Of a DNA stretch of 24,684 nucleotides, positions 7,441 through 15,508 are shown piece after piece. Origin of the DNA: JAGLQQ01 sp043806135 (GTDB lineage Bacteria > Omnitrophota > Gorgyraeia > B26-G9); assembly GCA_043806135.1 (NCBI GenBank), contig JAZDHG010000027.1, positions 1 through 24,684 on the forward strand. The letters are read 5' to 3'. Made by a program: the position numbers and the translations under genes. The first letter of the stretch is position 1, and the number at the start of each line of letters is the position of its first letter. Under the pieces are notes generated by a model. It was not told where the DNA came from and searched no databases. It was given only the letters and a program-made list of their open reading frames with translations.

Positions 7441-8380
7441 AACATTCCCCCTTATATACAATCCGCGCTTTGCCTTTTAACCAGACATTTTCGAAAGTTC
7501 CGTTATTATAATCAAAATATACTCTCAGGATCTCATCTCCTTTTGTATGCACATTAACCATGCATGTGCCTTCTACTTGGACAAATTTACAATGGTAGAT
7601 CAAAGCTGCGGCTACAGAACCGGTACCGCAGGCAAGCGTTTCCGCCTCTACCCCCCGTTCATAGGTCCTTATCCCGATATTATCCTGCTCAAGGACTTTT
7701 TCAAAATCAACATTTGTTCCCTCCGGCTCAAACTGCCGGTGATAGCGGATCAATCTTCCCAGCATTCGGACATTCGCTGCGTCCAGATCCTCCACAAAAT
7801 GTACCGCATGCGGAACTCCCGTATTGACATAATTTACCTGATAAACCCGTCCGTCAATATCCAGATTAACATTCAGCTGCAGGTCTTTGGGATTGGTCAT
7901 TTTAACCTTTATCCCGTCATTACGAATTTCCGCGTTCAAAAAACCTGCCAGCGTTTCAATCCGGGTATTTTTTTTGCCTTTATAAAGGGCCGCACAGCGG
8001 ATACCATTGCCGCACATCTGGGCCTCAGAGCCGTCGGGGTTGAATATACGCATTTTAAAATCGGCTTTTTTTGATTTCTCGATAAAGATCAGTCCGTCGG
8101 CGCCTATGCCTGTGGTCCTAGGACAAAGGCTCACGGCTATCTCTGATCCGCTTTTAAGATTGCTGCGCCTGTTATCAAAAACAATAAAGTCATTTCCTGA
8201 TGCAACCATTTTTGTGAAATCAAATTTTCTTTTTCTGGGGGCAGCCGGTGCTTTTGTTTTCTTATTGAAAATTTTTTCTTTTTTGCGCACGAGTTTCTTC
8301 TTTACCACAGATTTTTTTCTTGCTGCCTTTTTCACGGCAACCTTTTTTATCTGCTTCTTTTTCTTAGCCTGTTTTTTCAT
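7433..8380 (-). CDS. dapF: Diaminopimelate epimerase with a long basic N-terminal extension
   Basis: DapF interconverts LL- and meso-diaminopimelate by a two-Cys mechanism. The catalytic domain starts near residue 53 (FDFTKMVASGNDFIVFD). It has both catalytic cysteines: C123 in MCGNGIRC and C251 in LACGTGS, plus NTGVPHAVHFV and the ERGVE segment. The protein is 315 residues because the first 52 form a Lys/Arg/Ala/Val extension with 27 basic residues, like the tail of a linker histone. The extension is probably real: the ATG at 8380 has GAGGAG 5 nt upstream, overlapping the lysA stop, and no good start lies near residue 53. The tail may bind nucleic acid or another polyanion; no function is known to me. 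Confidence 0.95.
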   Translation of the reverse strand: MKKQAKKKKQIKKVAVKKAARKKSVVKKKLVRKKEKIFNKKTKAPAAPRKRKFDFTKMVASGNDFIVFDNRRSNLKSGSEIAVSLCPRTTGIGADGLIFIEKSKKADFKMRIFNPDGSEAQMCGNGIRCAALYKGKKNTRIETLAGFLNAEIRNDGIKVKMTNPKDLQLNVNLDIDGRVYQVNYVNTGVPHAVHFVEDLDAANVRMLGRLIRYHRQFEPEGTNVDFEKVLEQDNIGIRTYERGVEAETLACGTGSVAAALIYHCKFVQVEGTCMVNVHTKGDEILRVYFDYNNGTFENVWLKGKARIVYKGECYV

Positions 8381-8389
8381 ACATACTCC

Positions 8390-9649
8390 TCATACTTTAG
8401 CGACAATTTCGTTCCTTATCAAATCACCATAACTTTCACGAATTCTTATCAGCTGATATTTTTTTCCATTTACTAAAACCTCCGCGGCGCGTTTGCGGCT
8501 GTTATAGTTACTGGACATGCTAAAACCGTAAGCACCCGCGCTCATGACCGCGAGGATATCATCTTGTTTTAAAATCTCAGGTAAAAGCCGCTGTTTTGCC
8601 AAGAAATCTCCACTCTCACACACAGCACCGACAATATCGGCACTTTTCAATTTATTCCCTTTGGCCTTCTTGACCGGTATGATCTCATGATAGGCTTCAT
8701 AGAATGAAGGGCGCAGCAGATCATTCATGGCCGCATCAATGATATAAAACCTCATAACCTGAGTATTTTTTACATAAATTATTTTAGTCAGCAGAACTCC
8801 CGCATTACCGGCAATAAATCTTCCCGGCTCCAAAATAAGTTTAAGGCCTTTGTTTTTAATTATCGGCAGTATCGCCTTAGCGTATTGGTTTGCTGTCTGC
8901 GGCTTTTCGTCTTTGTAAACTATTCCCATACCGCCGCCGATATTAAGATGCGTAATACATGCTCCTTTAGCATTCAGCTCATCAATCAGGGCGACAGATT
9001 TTTTTACAGCCTGGACAAACGGTTTTACCGTCTCGATCTGCGAACCTATATGCATATGAATAGCGCATATATCCACGTTTTTAAGCTTTTTAGCATATGA
9101 GAGAAAAATATTATTCGTTGTCTTGATATCTATCCCGAACTTGTTTTGCTTTTTCGCGGTAGTAATATAATGATGCGTTTTAGCATCGACATCCGGGTTA
9201 ATGCGTATAGCCACCTTTTGTTTTTTATTTAAACTTTTGGCAATAAAGTTGATCCTCTGGAGTTCCGCTACTGATTCGACATTAAAAAATAAAATGCCGC
9301 TTTTAACCGCATCTATTATCTCCTCATCAGTCTTGCCCACAGAGGCATAAACGATCTTTTTTGCATTAACCTTTATTTTCTTAGCTCTAAACAGTTCGCC
9401 TCCGGAAACAATATCCATCCCGGCTCCGGCTTTTACAAGCAGCCGGCAGATACTTAAATTGGAATTTGCCTTCATTGAGTAGCAGATCAACGGATCGATC
9501 TCTTTAAAAGCATATTTAAGTTCAGCAAATCTATCCAATAGGGTCTTGCGGCTGTAAACAAAAACAGGCGTACCCACTTCACGTGCGATTTTTCCCAAAT
9601 CTACATCTTCGCAGAACATTCGGTTGTTTTTAAATTTAAAATCATGCAT
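8390..9649 (-). CDS. lysA: Diaminopimelate decarboxylase
   Basis: LysA decarboxylates meso-diaminopimelate to L-lysine, the last step of the pathway. It is a fold-type III PLP enzyme. The PLP Lys is K60 in ICYSMKANSN. HMHIGSQ, LNIGGGMGI and EPGRFIAGNAG (phosphate binding) follow, and VCESGDFLAK supplies the active-site Cys from the partner subunit. I chose the ATG at 9649 (MHDFKFKNN, 419 residues). Upstream in-frame codons run into the argH coding region and encode unrelated basic residues, and a GGTG lies 10 nt before 9649. It then overlaps the argH stop by 8 bp, joining the arginine and lysine gene blocks directly. Confidence 0.96.
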   Translation of the reverse strand: MHDFKFKNNRMFCEDVDLGKIAREVGTPVFVYSRKTLLDRFAELKYAFKEIDPLICYSMKANSNLSICRLLVKAGAGMDIVSGGELFRAKKIKVNAKKIVYASVGKTDEEIIDAVKSGILFFNVESVAELQRINFIAKSLNKKQKVAIRINPDVDAKTHHYITTAKKQNKFGIDIKTTNNIFLSYAKKLKNVDICAIHMHIGSQIETVKPFVQAVKKSVALIDELNAKGACITHLNIGGGMGIVYKDEKPQTANQYAKAILPIIKNKGLKLILEPGRFIAGNAGVLLTKIIYVKNTQVMRFYIIDAAMNDLLRPSFYEAYHEIIPVKKAKGNKLKSADIVGAVCESGDFLAKQRLLPEILKQDDILAVMSAGAYGFSMSSNYNSRKRAAEVLVNGKKYQLIRIRESYGDLIRNEIVAKV

Positions 9650-11012
9650 CTGGTTTCGGCACCTTTTTTTTGACCGATCTTTTAGAGGTGATCGCATGCG
9701 TAGCATTCATCACCCTTGTGATATCTTTAGAATTTAATTTGGCGCAGAATTTTTTAAGCGCCTCATCCGGCATTTGCTTTATTTGAGTCTTATTATCTTG
9801 TGAATACCGTATAAGTTTGCCAACTATATCATGAGCATCTTTAAAAGCAATGCCCTTAAAGACCAGGAATTCCGCAAGTTCCGTGGCATAAAGCCGCTCA
9901 TCAAGCAGCGCCTCAGCGATAATATTTTTATTGAGCTTGATGCCTTTTATAAATTTAGCCATTATCTTCAGCTCGTCCTTAATAGTCTCAACCGATGAAA
10001 ACAACGGCTCCTTATCAAGCTGCATGTCCCGGTTATACGTCATGGGCAGCCCTTTCATCGTGGTCATCAAAGACACCTGGTTGCCGTAAATTCTTCCGGT
10101 ATATCCCCGCACAAGCTCAAGAAAATCCGGGTTTTTCTTATGAGGCATAAGCGAACTTCCCGTACAAAATTCCTCAGGCAGGTCAAGATAATCAAACTCC
10201 TGAGTGGAATAAAGAATAAAATCCTCGGCAAGCCTTGAAAGATGCATCTGGATAATAGAGATTATTCCCAGGAATTCAATCAGAAAATCCCGGTCGCTCA
10301 CATTATCGATCGAGCTTTCCACTGATTTTATCTTATCAGAACCCATTTGATAATAATTGGAAAAATCATCAATGGCCTTAAAATATTCGTTTCTATGCAA
10401 AGAAGTTCCCGCCAGGGCTCCGGCCCCGACATAAGGGATCACAGAATCATAAAATCTTTTTATTCTACTTGAGTCCCTGACCAGCATATGGCCGAAAGCA
10501 CTCAGATAATCGCTGAAAAGGATCACCTGTGCTCTTTGCGTATGAGTATATCCGATGAATGGCTGTTTATCGTATTTTCCCATCAGAACAAGAAAACTTT
10601 TTAATATCTCGCCGATCAGATCCTTGATGTTTATGGCCTCATTAAGACAATAAAACTTTTCATTAAATACGATCTGATCGTTTCTGGAACGCATGGTATG
10701 CACCTTTGCCGAAAGTTTCCCGATCTTCTTCTGTAGCCTGTTATGGATATCCGTATGGATATCCTCACTCGACATATCAGGCTTAAAACTTCCGCAATCG
10801 ATCTCTTTAATGATCTCATTTAGAGCGTCAATAATCGTCTTTGTTTCTTTTTTATTTAAAAGACCGCTGCCGCTCAAAGCAAAAGTATGTATTATGGAAT
10901 GAAATACATCTACCCTTGCCAGCTTGAAATCATACTGTATCGATTTTGAAAATTCTTCAAAGTCTTTATCGATCTTCTTTTTAAATCTTCCGCCCCAAAG
11001 TTTCTTGGACAT
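9642..11012 (-). CDS. argH: Argininosuccinate lyase
   Basis: ArgH splits argininosuccinate to arginine and fumarate, the last arginine step. The protein has 456 residues. The N-terminus is KLWGGRF, as usual. Active-site segments are VHTMRSRNDQ, GYTHTQRAQ (His157) and the fumarase-family signature GSSLMPHKKNPD (285-296), which carries the catalytic Ser. SSIDNVSDRDF is also conserved. Two ATGs are adjacent (11015 and 11012). I prefer 11012, which puts AAGGAG at a normal 5-nt spacing instead of 2 nt. The C-terminal tail is basic (KRSVKKKVPK) and runs into the lysA start. Upstream lies a 105-bp array of 7-bp repeats that separates it from argG. Confidence 0.97.
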   Translation of the reverse strand: MSKKLWGGRFKKKIDKDFEEFSKSIQYDFKLARVDVFHSIIHTFALSGSGLLNKKETKTIIDALNEIIKEIDCGSFKPDMSSEDIHTDIHNRLQKKIGKLSAKVHTMRSRNDQIVFNEKFYCLNEAINIKDLIGEILKSFLVLMGKYDKQPFIGYTHTQRAQVILFSDYLSAFGHMLVRDSSRIKRFYDSVIPYVGAGALAGTSLHRNEYFKAIDDFSNYYQMGSDKIKSVESSIDNVSDRDFLIEFLGIISIIQMHLSRLAEDFILYSTQEFDYLDLPEEFCTGSSLMPHKKNPDFLELVRGYTGRIYGNQVSLMTTMKGLPMTYNRDMQLDKEPLFSSVETIKDELKIMAKFIKGIKLNKNIIAEALLDERLYATELAEFLVFKGIAFKDAHDIVGKLIRYSQDNKTQIKQMPDEALKKFCAKLNSKDITRVMNATHAITSKRSVKKKVPKPDA

Positions 11013-11033
11013 CATAACTCCTTAAGTTAACCC

Positions 11034-11138
11034 GTCAATGGTCAATGGTCGAGAGTCAATGGTTATTAGCCATCAGCTGTCAGCCATTAGCTATTAGCTG
11101 TTTTTCTACTTTTAACTTGTAACTTTTTACTTTTAACT
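11034..11138. repeat. 105-bp array of fifteen degenerate 7-bp units between argH and argG
   Basis: Reading the plus strand from 11034 in steps of 7, fifteen units follow without a break in register. They form three blocks: four like GTCAATG (11034-11061), six like G(C/T)(C/T)NTTA (11062-11103) and five like TTTAACT (11104-11138). The last unit touches the argG stop codon (11138-11140). In the argG sense direction the first units read AGTTAAA or AGTTACA, close to the units after dapB. No ORF or strong hairpin is evident. Confidence 0.85.
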
Positions 11139-12310
11139 TATTTCTCCCTGTACGGCAATGAGAATATCTCAATAAAACCTTTTGCGTCCTGCCTGTCAAA
11201 CTGATCTTTTTCTCCATAGGTTGCCAGTTCCTTCTTATAAAGAGGATATTTCGCTTTTCTTGATGCCACACTGATGTTGCCCTTGAAAAGCTTCAGCTTG
11301 ATAGAGCCTGTGACTCTTTCCTGCGTTAATTTCACAAAGGCATCCAGGCTTTTCCTGAGCCGTGAAAACCACAACCCCTGATATGCAAGCTGTGAATATT
11401 TTAAGGCAACGATCTCTTTAAAATTCAGCGTTTCTTTATCTAAAGTCAAGCTTTCAAGTTCCTGGTGAGCCCGGATCAATATCCAGGCAGCCGGAGCCTC
11501 ATAGACCTCCCGGGATTTGATCCCCACGGTCCGATCTTCAACAAGGTCGCTTCTGCCGATACAATGCTTGCCGCCGGTCTTATTTAAGATCTCGATTATC
11601 TCAAGCATACTCTTTTTCTTACCGTTTACTTTTACCGGGGCTCCTTTATAAAATTCTATTTCCACATACTCTGCCTTTGACGGTGTCTTTTCTATGCTAT
11701 TAGTTAAAACATAGGCCGCCTCATCCGGAGCATTATTCAGATCTTCCATCATCCCGCCTTCAATACTTATGCCCCAGATATTCTGGTCAACACTGTATAT
11801 CTTTTCCTTAGTTGTGGAAACCGGGATCTTTTTTTCTTTGGCATAGGCGATCTCAGACTCTCGAGAAGTAAGCTCCCATACTCTAAGCGGCGCAATTATT
11901 TCCAATTTATGGTCCAGGATCTTTACGGTTGTATCTATTCTTACCTGATCATTACCTTTTCCCGTACAGCCGTGCGCCACATAAATCGCTTTCTCTTTAT
12001 GTGCTATATCCACCAGGTATTTTGCGATAAGCGGCCTGCCGAGTGCGGTTGAAAGCACATATTTTGATTCATAAACCGCATTTGCCTTTAATGCAGGCAG
12101 AATATAATCATCGGCAAATTCTTTCTGCAGATCCAATACATATATCTTGGAAACCCCGCTTTGCTTTGCTTTCTTTTTCAACTTCTCAGGAGAAAACTCA
12201 CTGCCCAGGTTAGCACTGAAACACACCACCTCAAAGCCTTTATCCTGAAGCCACCTTACGCAGCAGGAAGTATCCAATCCGCCTGAATAAGCAAGTATAA
12301 CTTTTTTCAT
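11138..12310 (-). CDS. argG: Argininosuccinate synthase
   Basis: ArgG joins citrulline and aspartate with ATP to form argininosuccinate. The protein has 390 residues. The N-terminal ATP-pyrophosphatase loop is AYSGGLDTS (7-15), followed by STALGRPLIAKY, the signature VAHGCTGKGNDQVR and APLRVW. SVDQNIWGISIEGG and RSDLVEDRTVGIKSREVYEAPAA are also family marks. AAGGAG lies 7 nt before the ATG at 12310. The gene is flanked on both sides by spacers carrying short tandem repeats: its stop is inside the 105-bp 7-mer array and its leader contains four AGTAGCG-like 7-mers. The order argF-argG-argH follows the pathway. Confidence 0.98.
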   Translation of the reverse strand: MKKVILAYSGGLDTSCCVRWLQDKGFEVVCFSANLGSEFSPEKLKKKAKQSGVSKIYVLDLQKEFADDYILPALKANAVYESKYVLSTALGRPLIAKYLVDIAHKEKAIYVAHGCTGKGNDQVRIDTTVKILDHKLEIIAPLRVWELTSRESEIAYAKEKKIPVSTTKEKIYSVDQNIWGISIEGGMMEDLNNAPDEAAYVLTNSIEKTPSKAEYVEIEFYKGAPVKVNGKKKSMLEIIEILNKTGGKHCIGRSDLVEDRTVGIKSREVYEAPAAWILIRAHQELESLTLDKETLNFKEIVALKYSQLAYQGLWFSRLRKSLDAFVKLTQERVTGSIKLKLFKGNISVASRKAKYPLYKKELATYGEKDQFDRQDAKGFIEIFSLPYREK

Positions 12311-12330
12311 TTTTATGCTCCTTATTTATA

Positions 12331-12358
12331 AGTAGCGAGTAGAGAGTAGCAAGTAGCG
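12331..12358. repeat. Four 7-bp units of AGTAGCG type in the argG leader
   Basis: The units AGTAGCG, AGTAGAG, AGTAGCA and AGTAGCG follow in exact 7-bp register about 20 bp upstream of the argG start codon. A diverged, inverted relative lies at 12473-12500, so the two arrays bracket the argG-argF spacer. Confidence 0.8.
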
Positions 12359-12398
12359 AAAAAATCTTTTCTCCTTGCACTGTCTAGATATTAAGTTC

Positions 12399-12426
12399 GC
12401 TATAATAAAACTAATCTTATTAACAA
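12399..12426 (-). promoter_or_regulatory. Weak candidate internal promoter before argG
   Basis: On the minus strand TTGTTA (12426-12421) and TATAGC (12404-12399) are 16 bp apart, upstream of argG. The match to sigma70 consensus is partial. This could let argG-argH and the lysine genes be expressed apart from argC, but it is weak evidence. Confidence 0.3.
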
Positions 12427-12472
12427 ATAACTAGATAACAGAATTTTCTAACCTGCAATAAATTGTTCCCTG

Positions 12473-12500
12473 TTTTTACTCTCTGCTCTATGCTTGCTAC
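12473..12500. repeat. 7-bp tandem units abutting the argF stop
   Basis: Four plus-strand units (TTTTTAC, TCTCTGC, TCTATGC, TTGCTAC) run in register into the argF stop codon (12497-12499). On the minus strand they read GTAGCAA, GCATAGA, GCAGAGA and GTAAAAA, related to the plus-strand units at 12331-12358 and so in inverted orientation to them. Confidence 0.6.
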
Positions 12501-13405
12501 TTTATCAGCAATGCCATAACTGCCTTTTGCACATGCAGCCTGTTCTCGGCCTGATCGAAAACTATAGAATTCTTTGATTCTATAACCTCGTCGGTTATCT
12601 CTTCATCTCTGTGTACAGGCATACAATGCATAATGCCGCAATTCTTGCCGACAGACCTAAGCAATTTGGAATTGATCTGAAATCTTCTAAAATCCTTTAA
12701 GCGCTTTTTTCTTTCTTTTTCCTGCCCCATAGAAGTCCAGACATCAGTATAAACAAAATCCGCGCCTTTAAGCGCCTGTTTAGGGTCATAGCAATGCGTT
12801 ATTTTAGTTCCCGTCTTTTTAGCTATATTCAAAGCCTCCTGCCAGATCTTTTTATCCGGCTCATACCCAAGAGGTGTGGCCAGTGAAAAATTGAGTCCGA
12901 CCTTTGCGCTCAAGGCCGCAAGAGAATGAACAACATTATTACCGTCACCAATAAAAACAAGTTTCTGTCCTTTACATTTTCCCGCTTTCTCAACTATGGT
13001 ATAAATGTCCGCCAAGGCTTGCGCCGGATGATAAAGATCGCTCAATCCGTTAATCACGCTCACCTTTGCATAATGTGCCAGGTCCAGAATATGTGTATGT
13101 GAAAAAGTTCTGGCAACAATGCCGTCAAGATATCTTGTGAGCACGCGGGCTATGTCTTTTATCGGTTCTCTTGATCCCAAATGGATATCCTGCGGAGCAA
13201 GGTAAATGCAGTCAGCACCCAGCTGCCTTGCGCCTACTTCAAAAGAGACTCTGGTCCTAACCGATGGTTTTTGAAACACAAGCCCGACTGTTTTACCAAA
13301 AAGCTCGGTGCTTATTTTTTTCTTTTTCAGTTTTTTGGTCAGACTAAATATAGCGTTAATATCACCCGTGCTTAAGTCGAACCCTGAGATAAGATCTTTA
13401 TTCAT
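12497..13405 (-). CDS. argF: Ornithine carbamoyltransferase
   Basis: ArgF transfers the carbamoyl group to ornithine, giving citrulline. The protein has 302 residues. The carbamoyl-phosphate motif is KPSVRTRVSFE (S48-R52), where many relatives have STRTR or SLRTR. HPAQALAD (126-133), FIGDGNNVVHS and DVWTSMGQE (222-229, the ornithine-side SMG loop) identify an ornithine rather than an aspartate enzyme. The catalytic HCMP (260-263) replaces the common HCLP, and VHRDEEI follows. An AGGA-type ribosome binding site lies 8 nt before the ATG. It follows argD by 24 bp. carA and carB, which supply carbamoyl phosphate, are not in the window. Confidence 0.97.
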   Translation of the reverse strand: MNKDLISGFDLSTGDINAIFSLTKKLKKKKISTELFGKTVGLVFQKPSVRTRVSFEVGARQLGADCIYLAPQDIHLGSREPIKDIARVLTRYLDGIVARTFSHTHILDLAHYAKVSVINGLSDLYHPAQALADIYTIVEKAGKCKGQKLVFIGDGNNVVHSLAALSAKVGLNFSLATPLGYEPDKKIWQEALNIAKKTGTKITHCYDPKQALKGADFVYTDVWTSMGQEKERKKRLKDFRRFQINSKLLRSVGKNCGIMHCMPVHRDEEITDEVIESKNSIVFDQAENRLHVQKAVMALLIK

Positions 13406-13429
13406 AATATTATCCTGTTCTTAACATTT

Positions 13430-14608
13430 TTAACATTTGCTGATCGCTTCTTCCAGAATACTCATAGCAATCTTAATTTCTTTTTCCGTAACGGTCATTG
13501 ACGGCATTATTCTAAGCGTATTACCCTGAGTGCAGTTAATCAGCAGTCCTTTAGCAAAACAGTAGTCATAAGCTTTAGGCGCATTCACAATGATCTCCAA
13601 GCCTAGCATCAGCCCCAGGCCCCTGACCTGCTTTATTATCGGATATTTTCCTTTTAATTTTATCATTTCATTTTTCAGAAGATTTCCCATCTCCAATGTA
13701 TTATTTAATAACTGCTCTTTTTCTATGGCCTCAAACACACCTAAGGCTCCGGCGCAGGCGACCGGATTGCCCCCGAAAGTAGATGCGTGCATTCCAGGGC
13801 GCAGGGTTCCTGCTATCTTTTTCTGCGCGATCATCGCTCCGATGGGCATGCCTCCTCCCAGGCTTTTGGCCAGAGTAATAATATCCGGTTCAATACCGTA
13901 ATGCTGATAAGCAAACATTTTTCCTGTTCTGCCCATTCCGGTCTGAACTTCATCAACGATAAAAAGCATATTATTCTTATCGCATAATTCCCGGATAAAC
14001 CGCACATAATTGCTTTCCGCGACTTTGATACCGCCTTCACCTTGTATCAACTCGATCATTATCGCCGCTGTTTTATCACTTACCGCCGCTTTTAACGCTT
14101 CTTTGTCGTTGAAGGGAATACTCTGAAATCCCTCAGGTATGGGTTCAAATCCGAGTTTGCATTTATCCTGTCCTGTAGCAGCAGTGCAGGCAAGAGTTCT
14201 GCCGTGAAAAGAACCCTGCATAGTTATTACCTCATAACGCTTAGGGTTTCCGAAAGCGCGGGAAAGTTTAAACGCCCCTTCATTTGCTTCGGCTCCTGAA
14301 TTACAGAAAAAAACCTTGCCTCCGAAAGAATTCAGCGAAAGTTTTTGCGCAAGCTGAGCCTGCACTTCATTATAGTAATTATTTGAAACATGCATTATTT
14401 TTGCCGCCTGTCTCTGCACGGCTTTTACCACACGCGGATGGCAATAACCGATACCGCTTACTGCCCATCCCGGAAAAAAATCAAGATACTTTTTACCGTC
14501 CGCGGCATAAACCCAGCTGCCTTTTGCTTTTTTTATCACCAGGCTCTTGCGGGTATAATTTGCCATTACATATTCATCATAAAGATCAATTACTTTACTC
14601 GCATCCAT
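13430..14608 (-). CDS. argD: Acetylornithine aminotransferase
   Basis: ArgD is a class III PLP aminotransferase that makes N-acetylornithine from N-acetylglutamate semialdehyde and glutamate. The protein has 392 residues. FCNSGAEANEGAFKL, GSFHGRT, ELIQGEGG, IVDEVQTGMGRTGK and the PLP-Lys segment TLAKSLGGGMPIGA (K248) are all present, as is HASTFGGNPVACAGAL. The related succinyl-ornithine and 4-aminobutyrate enzymes share these motifs, but the position between argB and argF settles the role. In bacteria ArgD may also serve lysine synthesis, but DapL makes that unnecessary here. GAAGG precedes the ATG by 8 nt. Spacing to argB upstream is 15 bp and to argF downstream 24 bp. Confidence 0.96.
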   Translation of the reverse strand: MDASKVIDLYDEYVMANYTRKSLVIKKAKGSWVYAADGKKYLDFFPGWAVSGIGYCHPRVVKAVQRQAAKIMHVSNNYYNEVQAQLAQKLSLNSFGGKVFFCNSGAEANEGAFKLSRAFGNPKRYEVITMQGSFHGRTLACTAATGQDKCKLGFEPIPEGFQSIPFNDKEALKAAVSDKTAAIMIELIQGEGGIKVAESNYVRFIRELCDKNNMLFIVDEVQTGMGRTGKMFAYQHYGIEPDIITLAKSLGGGMPIGAMIAQKKIAGTLRPGMHASTFGGNPVACAGALGVFEAIEKEQLLNNTLEMGNLLKNEMIKLKGKYPIIKQVRGLGLMLGLEIIVNAPKAYDYCFAKGLLINCTQGNTLRIMPSMTVTEKEIKIAMSILEEAISKC

Positions 14609-14623
14609 GTTTTTTGCCTTCTT

Positions 14624-15508
14624 TCACATTTTTCTAATTATTTTCTTATTATCTTTTATTATCTGCGTACCGATACCTTTATCTGTATATATCTCCAGCA
14701 AAAGCGCATGCAGTATCTGGGCATCGATTATATGTGTTTTATGCACTCCACGTTCGGCGGCAAATCTGCAGGCCTCAACTTTAGGCTGCATGCCTCCCTT
14801 GATCACCTTGCTTTCAAATAATTTATCAAGGTCTTTCAGGGTGACCGTTGAAAGCAGTGATTCAGGGTCATCAATATCCTTCATTATGCCGCGGACATTT
14901 GTCAGCAGAACCAGTTTTTCTGCCTGCATAGCCACGGATATCTCCGCGGCGACGGTATCCGCATTAAGATTATAAAGCTGTCCGTCCTCGCCTATTCCAA
15001 GCGGCGCGATAACCGGGATCATCTTGGAATGCAGCAAGCTATACATCAGCTTACTGTCAAAACCGGTAACCTCTCCGACAAATCCGACATCAACACCCAT
15101 ATTTTTCTTTTTTGCGCTGATAAGCTCTCCATTCTTTCCCACGAAACCTCTGGCTTCATTTCCTTTGGCATTAAGTTCCCTGACGATATTTTTATTTACC
15201 TCGTTTAAAGCCTCCGCAACGATATTAAGCGTTTTTTCATCCGTAACCCTCATGCCGTTTACAAACTTTACCTCAACTCCTGAGTCCTTCATCCTTTTAG
15301 TTATAAAAGGTCCTGCTCCATGCACAATAACAGGATGAATACCCACATGGTTCATAAAAGTAATATCTTCAAGTATGGATTGGTTTAGTTCTGATTGTTC
15401 AACAGCACTTCCTCCATATTTAATCACAACTACTTTTCCATAAAACTGTCTTATATACGGCAGCGCCTCTATAAGAATCTCGACTTTTTTTGAAGCTTCT
15501 TTCACCAT
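14624..15508 (-). CDS. argB: Acetylglutamate kinase
   Basis: ArgB phosphorylates N-acetylglutamate. The protein has 294 residues. It has the N-terminal helix (EILIEALPYIRQFYGK) found in hexameric, arginine-inhibited enzymes such as that of Thermotoga maritima, so feedback control by arginine is likely but not proven. VIKYGGSAV (28-36), VNGMRVTDEKT, YNLNADTVAAEIS, LLTNVRGIMKD and GGMQPKVEA are typical. One oddity is the second glycine-rich loop VHGAGPFI (62-69), where nearly all relatives have HGGGP; here A65 replaces Gly. The ribosome binding site GGAG lies 12 nt before the ATG, rather far. A 303-bp gap with repeats separates it from argJ. Confidence 0.96.
   Translation of the reverse strand: MVKEASKKVEILIEALPYIRQFYGKVVVIKYGGSAVEQSELNQSILEDITFMNHVGIHPVIVHGAGPFITKRMKDSGVEVKFVNGMRVTDEKTLNIVAEALNEVNKNIVRELNAKGNEARGFVGKNGELISAKKKNMGVDVGFVGEVTGFDSKLMYSLLHSKMIPVIAPLGIGEDGQLYNLNADTVAAEISVAMQAEKLVLLTNVRGIMKDIDDPESLLSTVTLKDLDKLFESKVIKGGMQPKVEACRFAAERGVHKTHIIDAQILHALLLEIYTDKGIGTQIIKDNKKIIRKM

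Noticed and set aside
7547..8074. Plus-strand reading frame of 175 codons opposite dapF
   Set aside because: Shadow of a well-supported gene; composition and translation are unlike a real protein.
11034..11138. CRISPR array
   Set aside because: Units are only 7 bp with no spacers and no cas genes nearby.
14390..14821. Plus-strand frame across the argD-argB junction
   Set aside because: Spans two conserved genes on the opposite strand; no support of its own.
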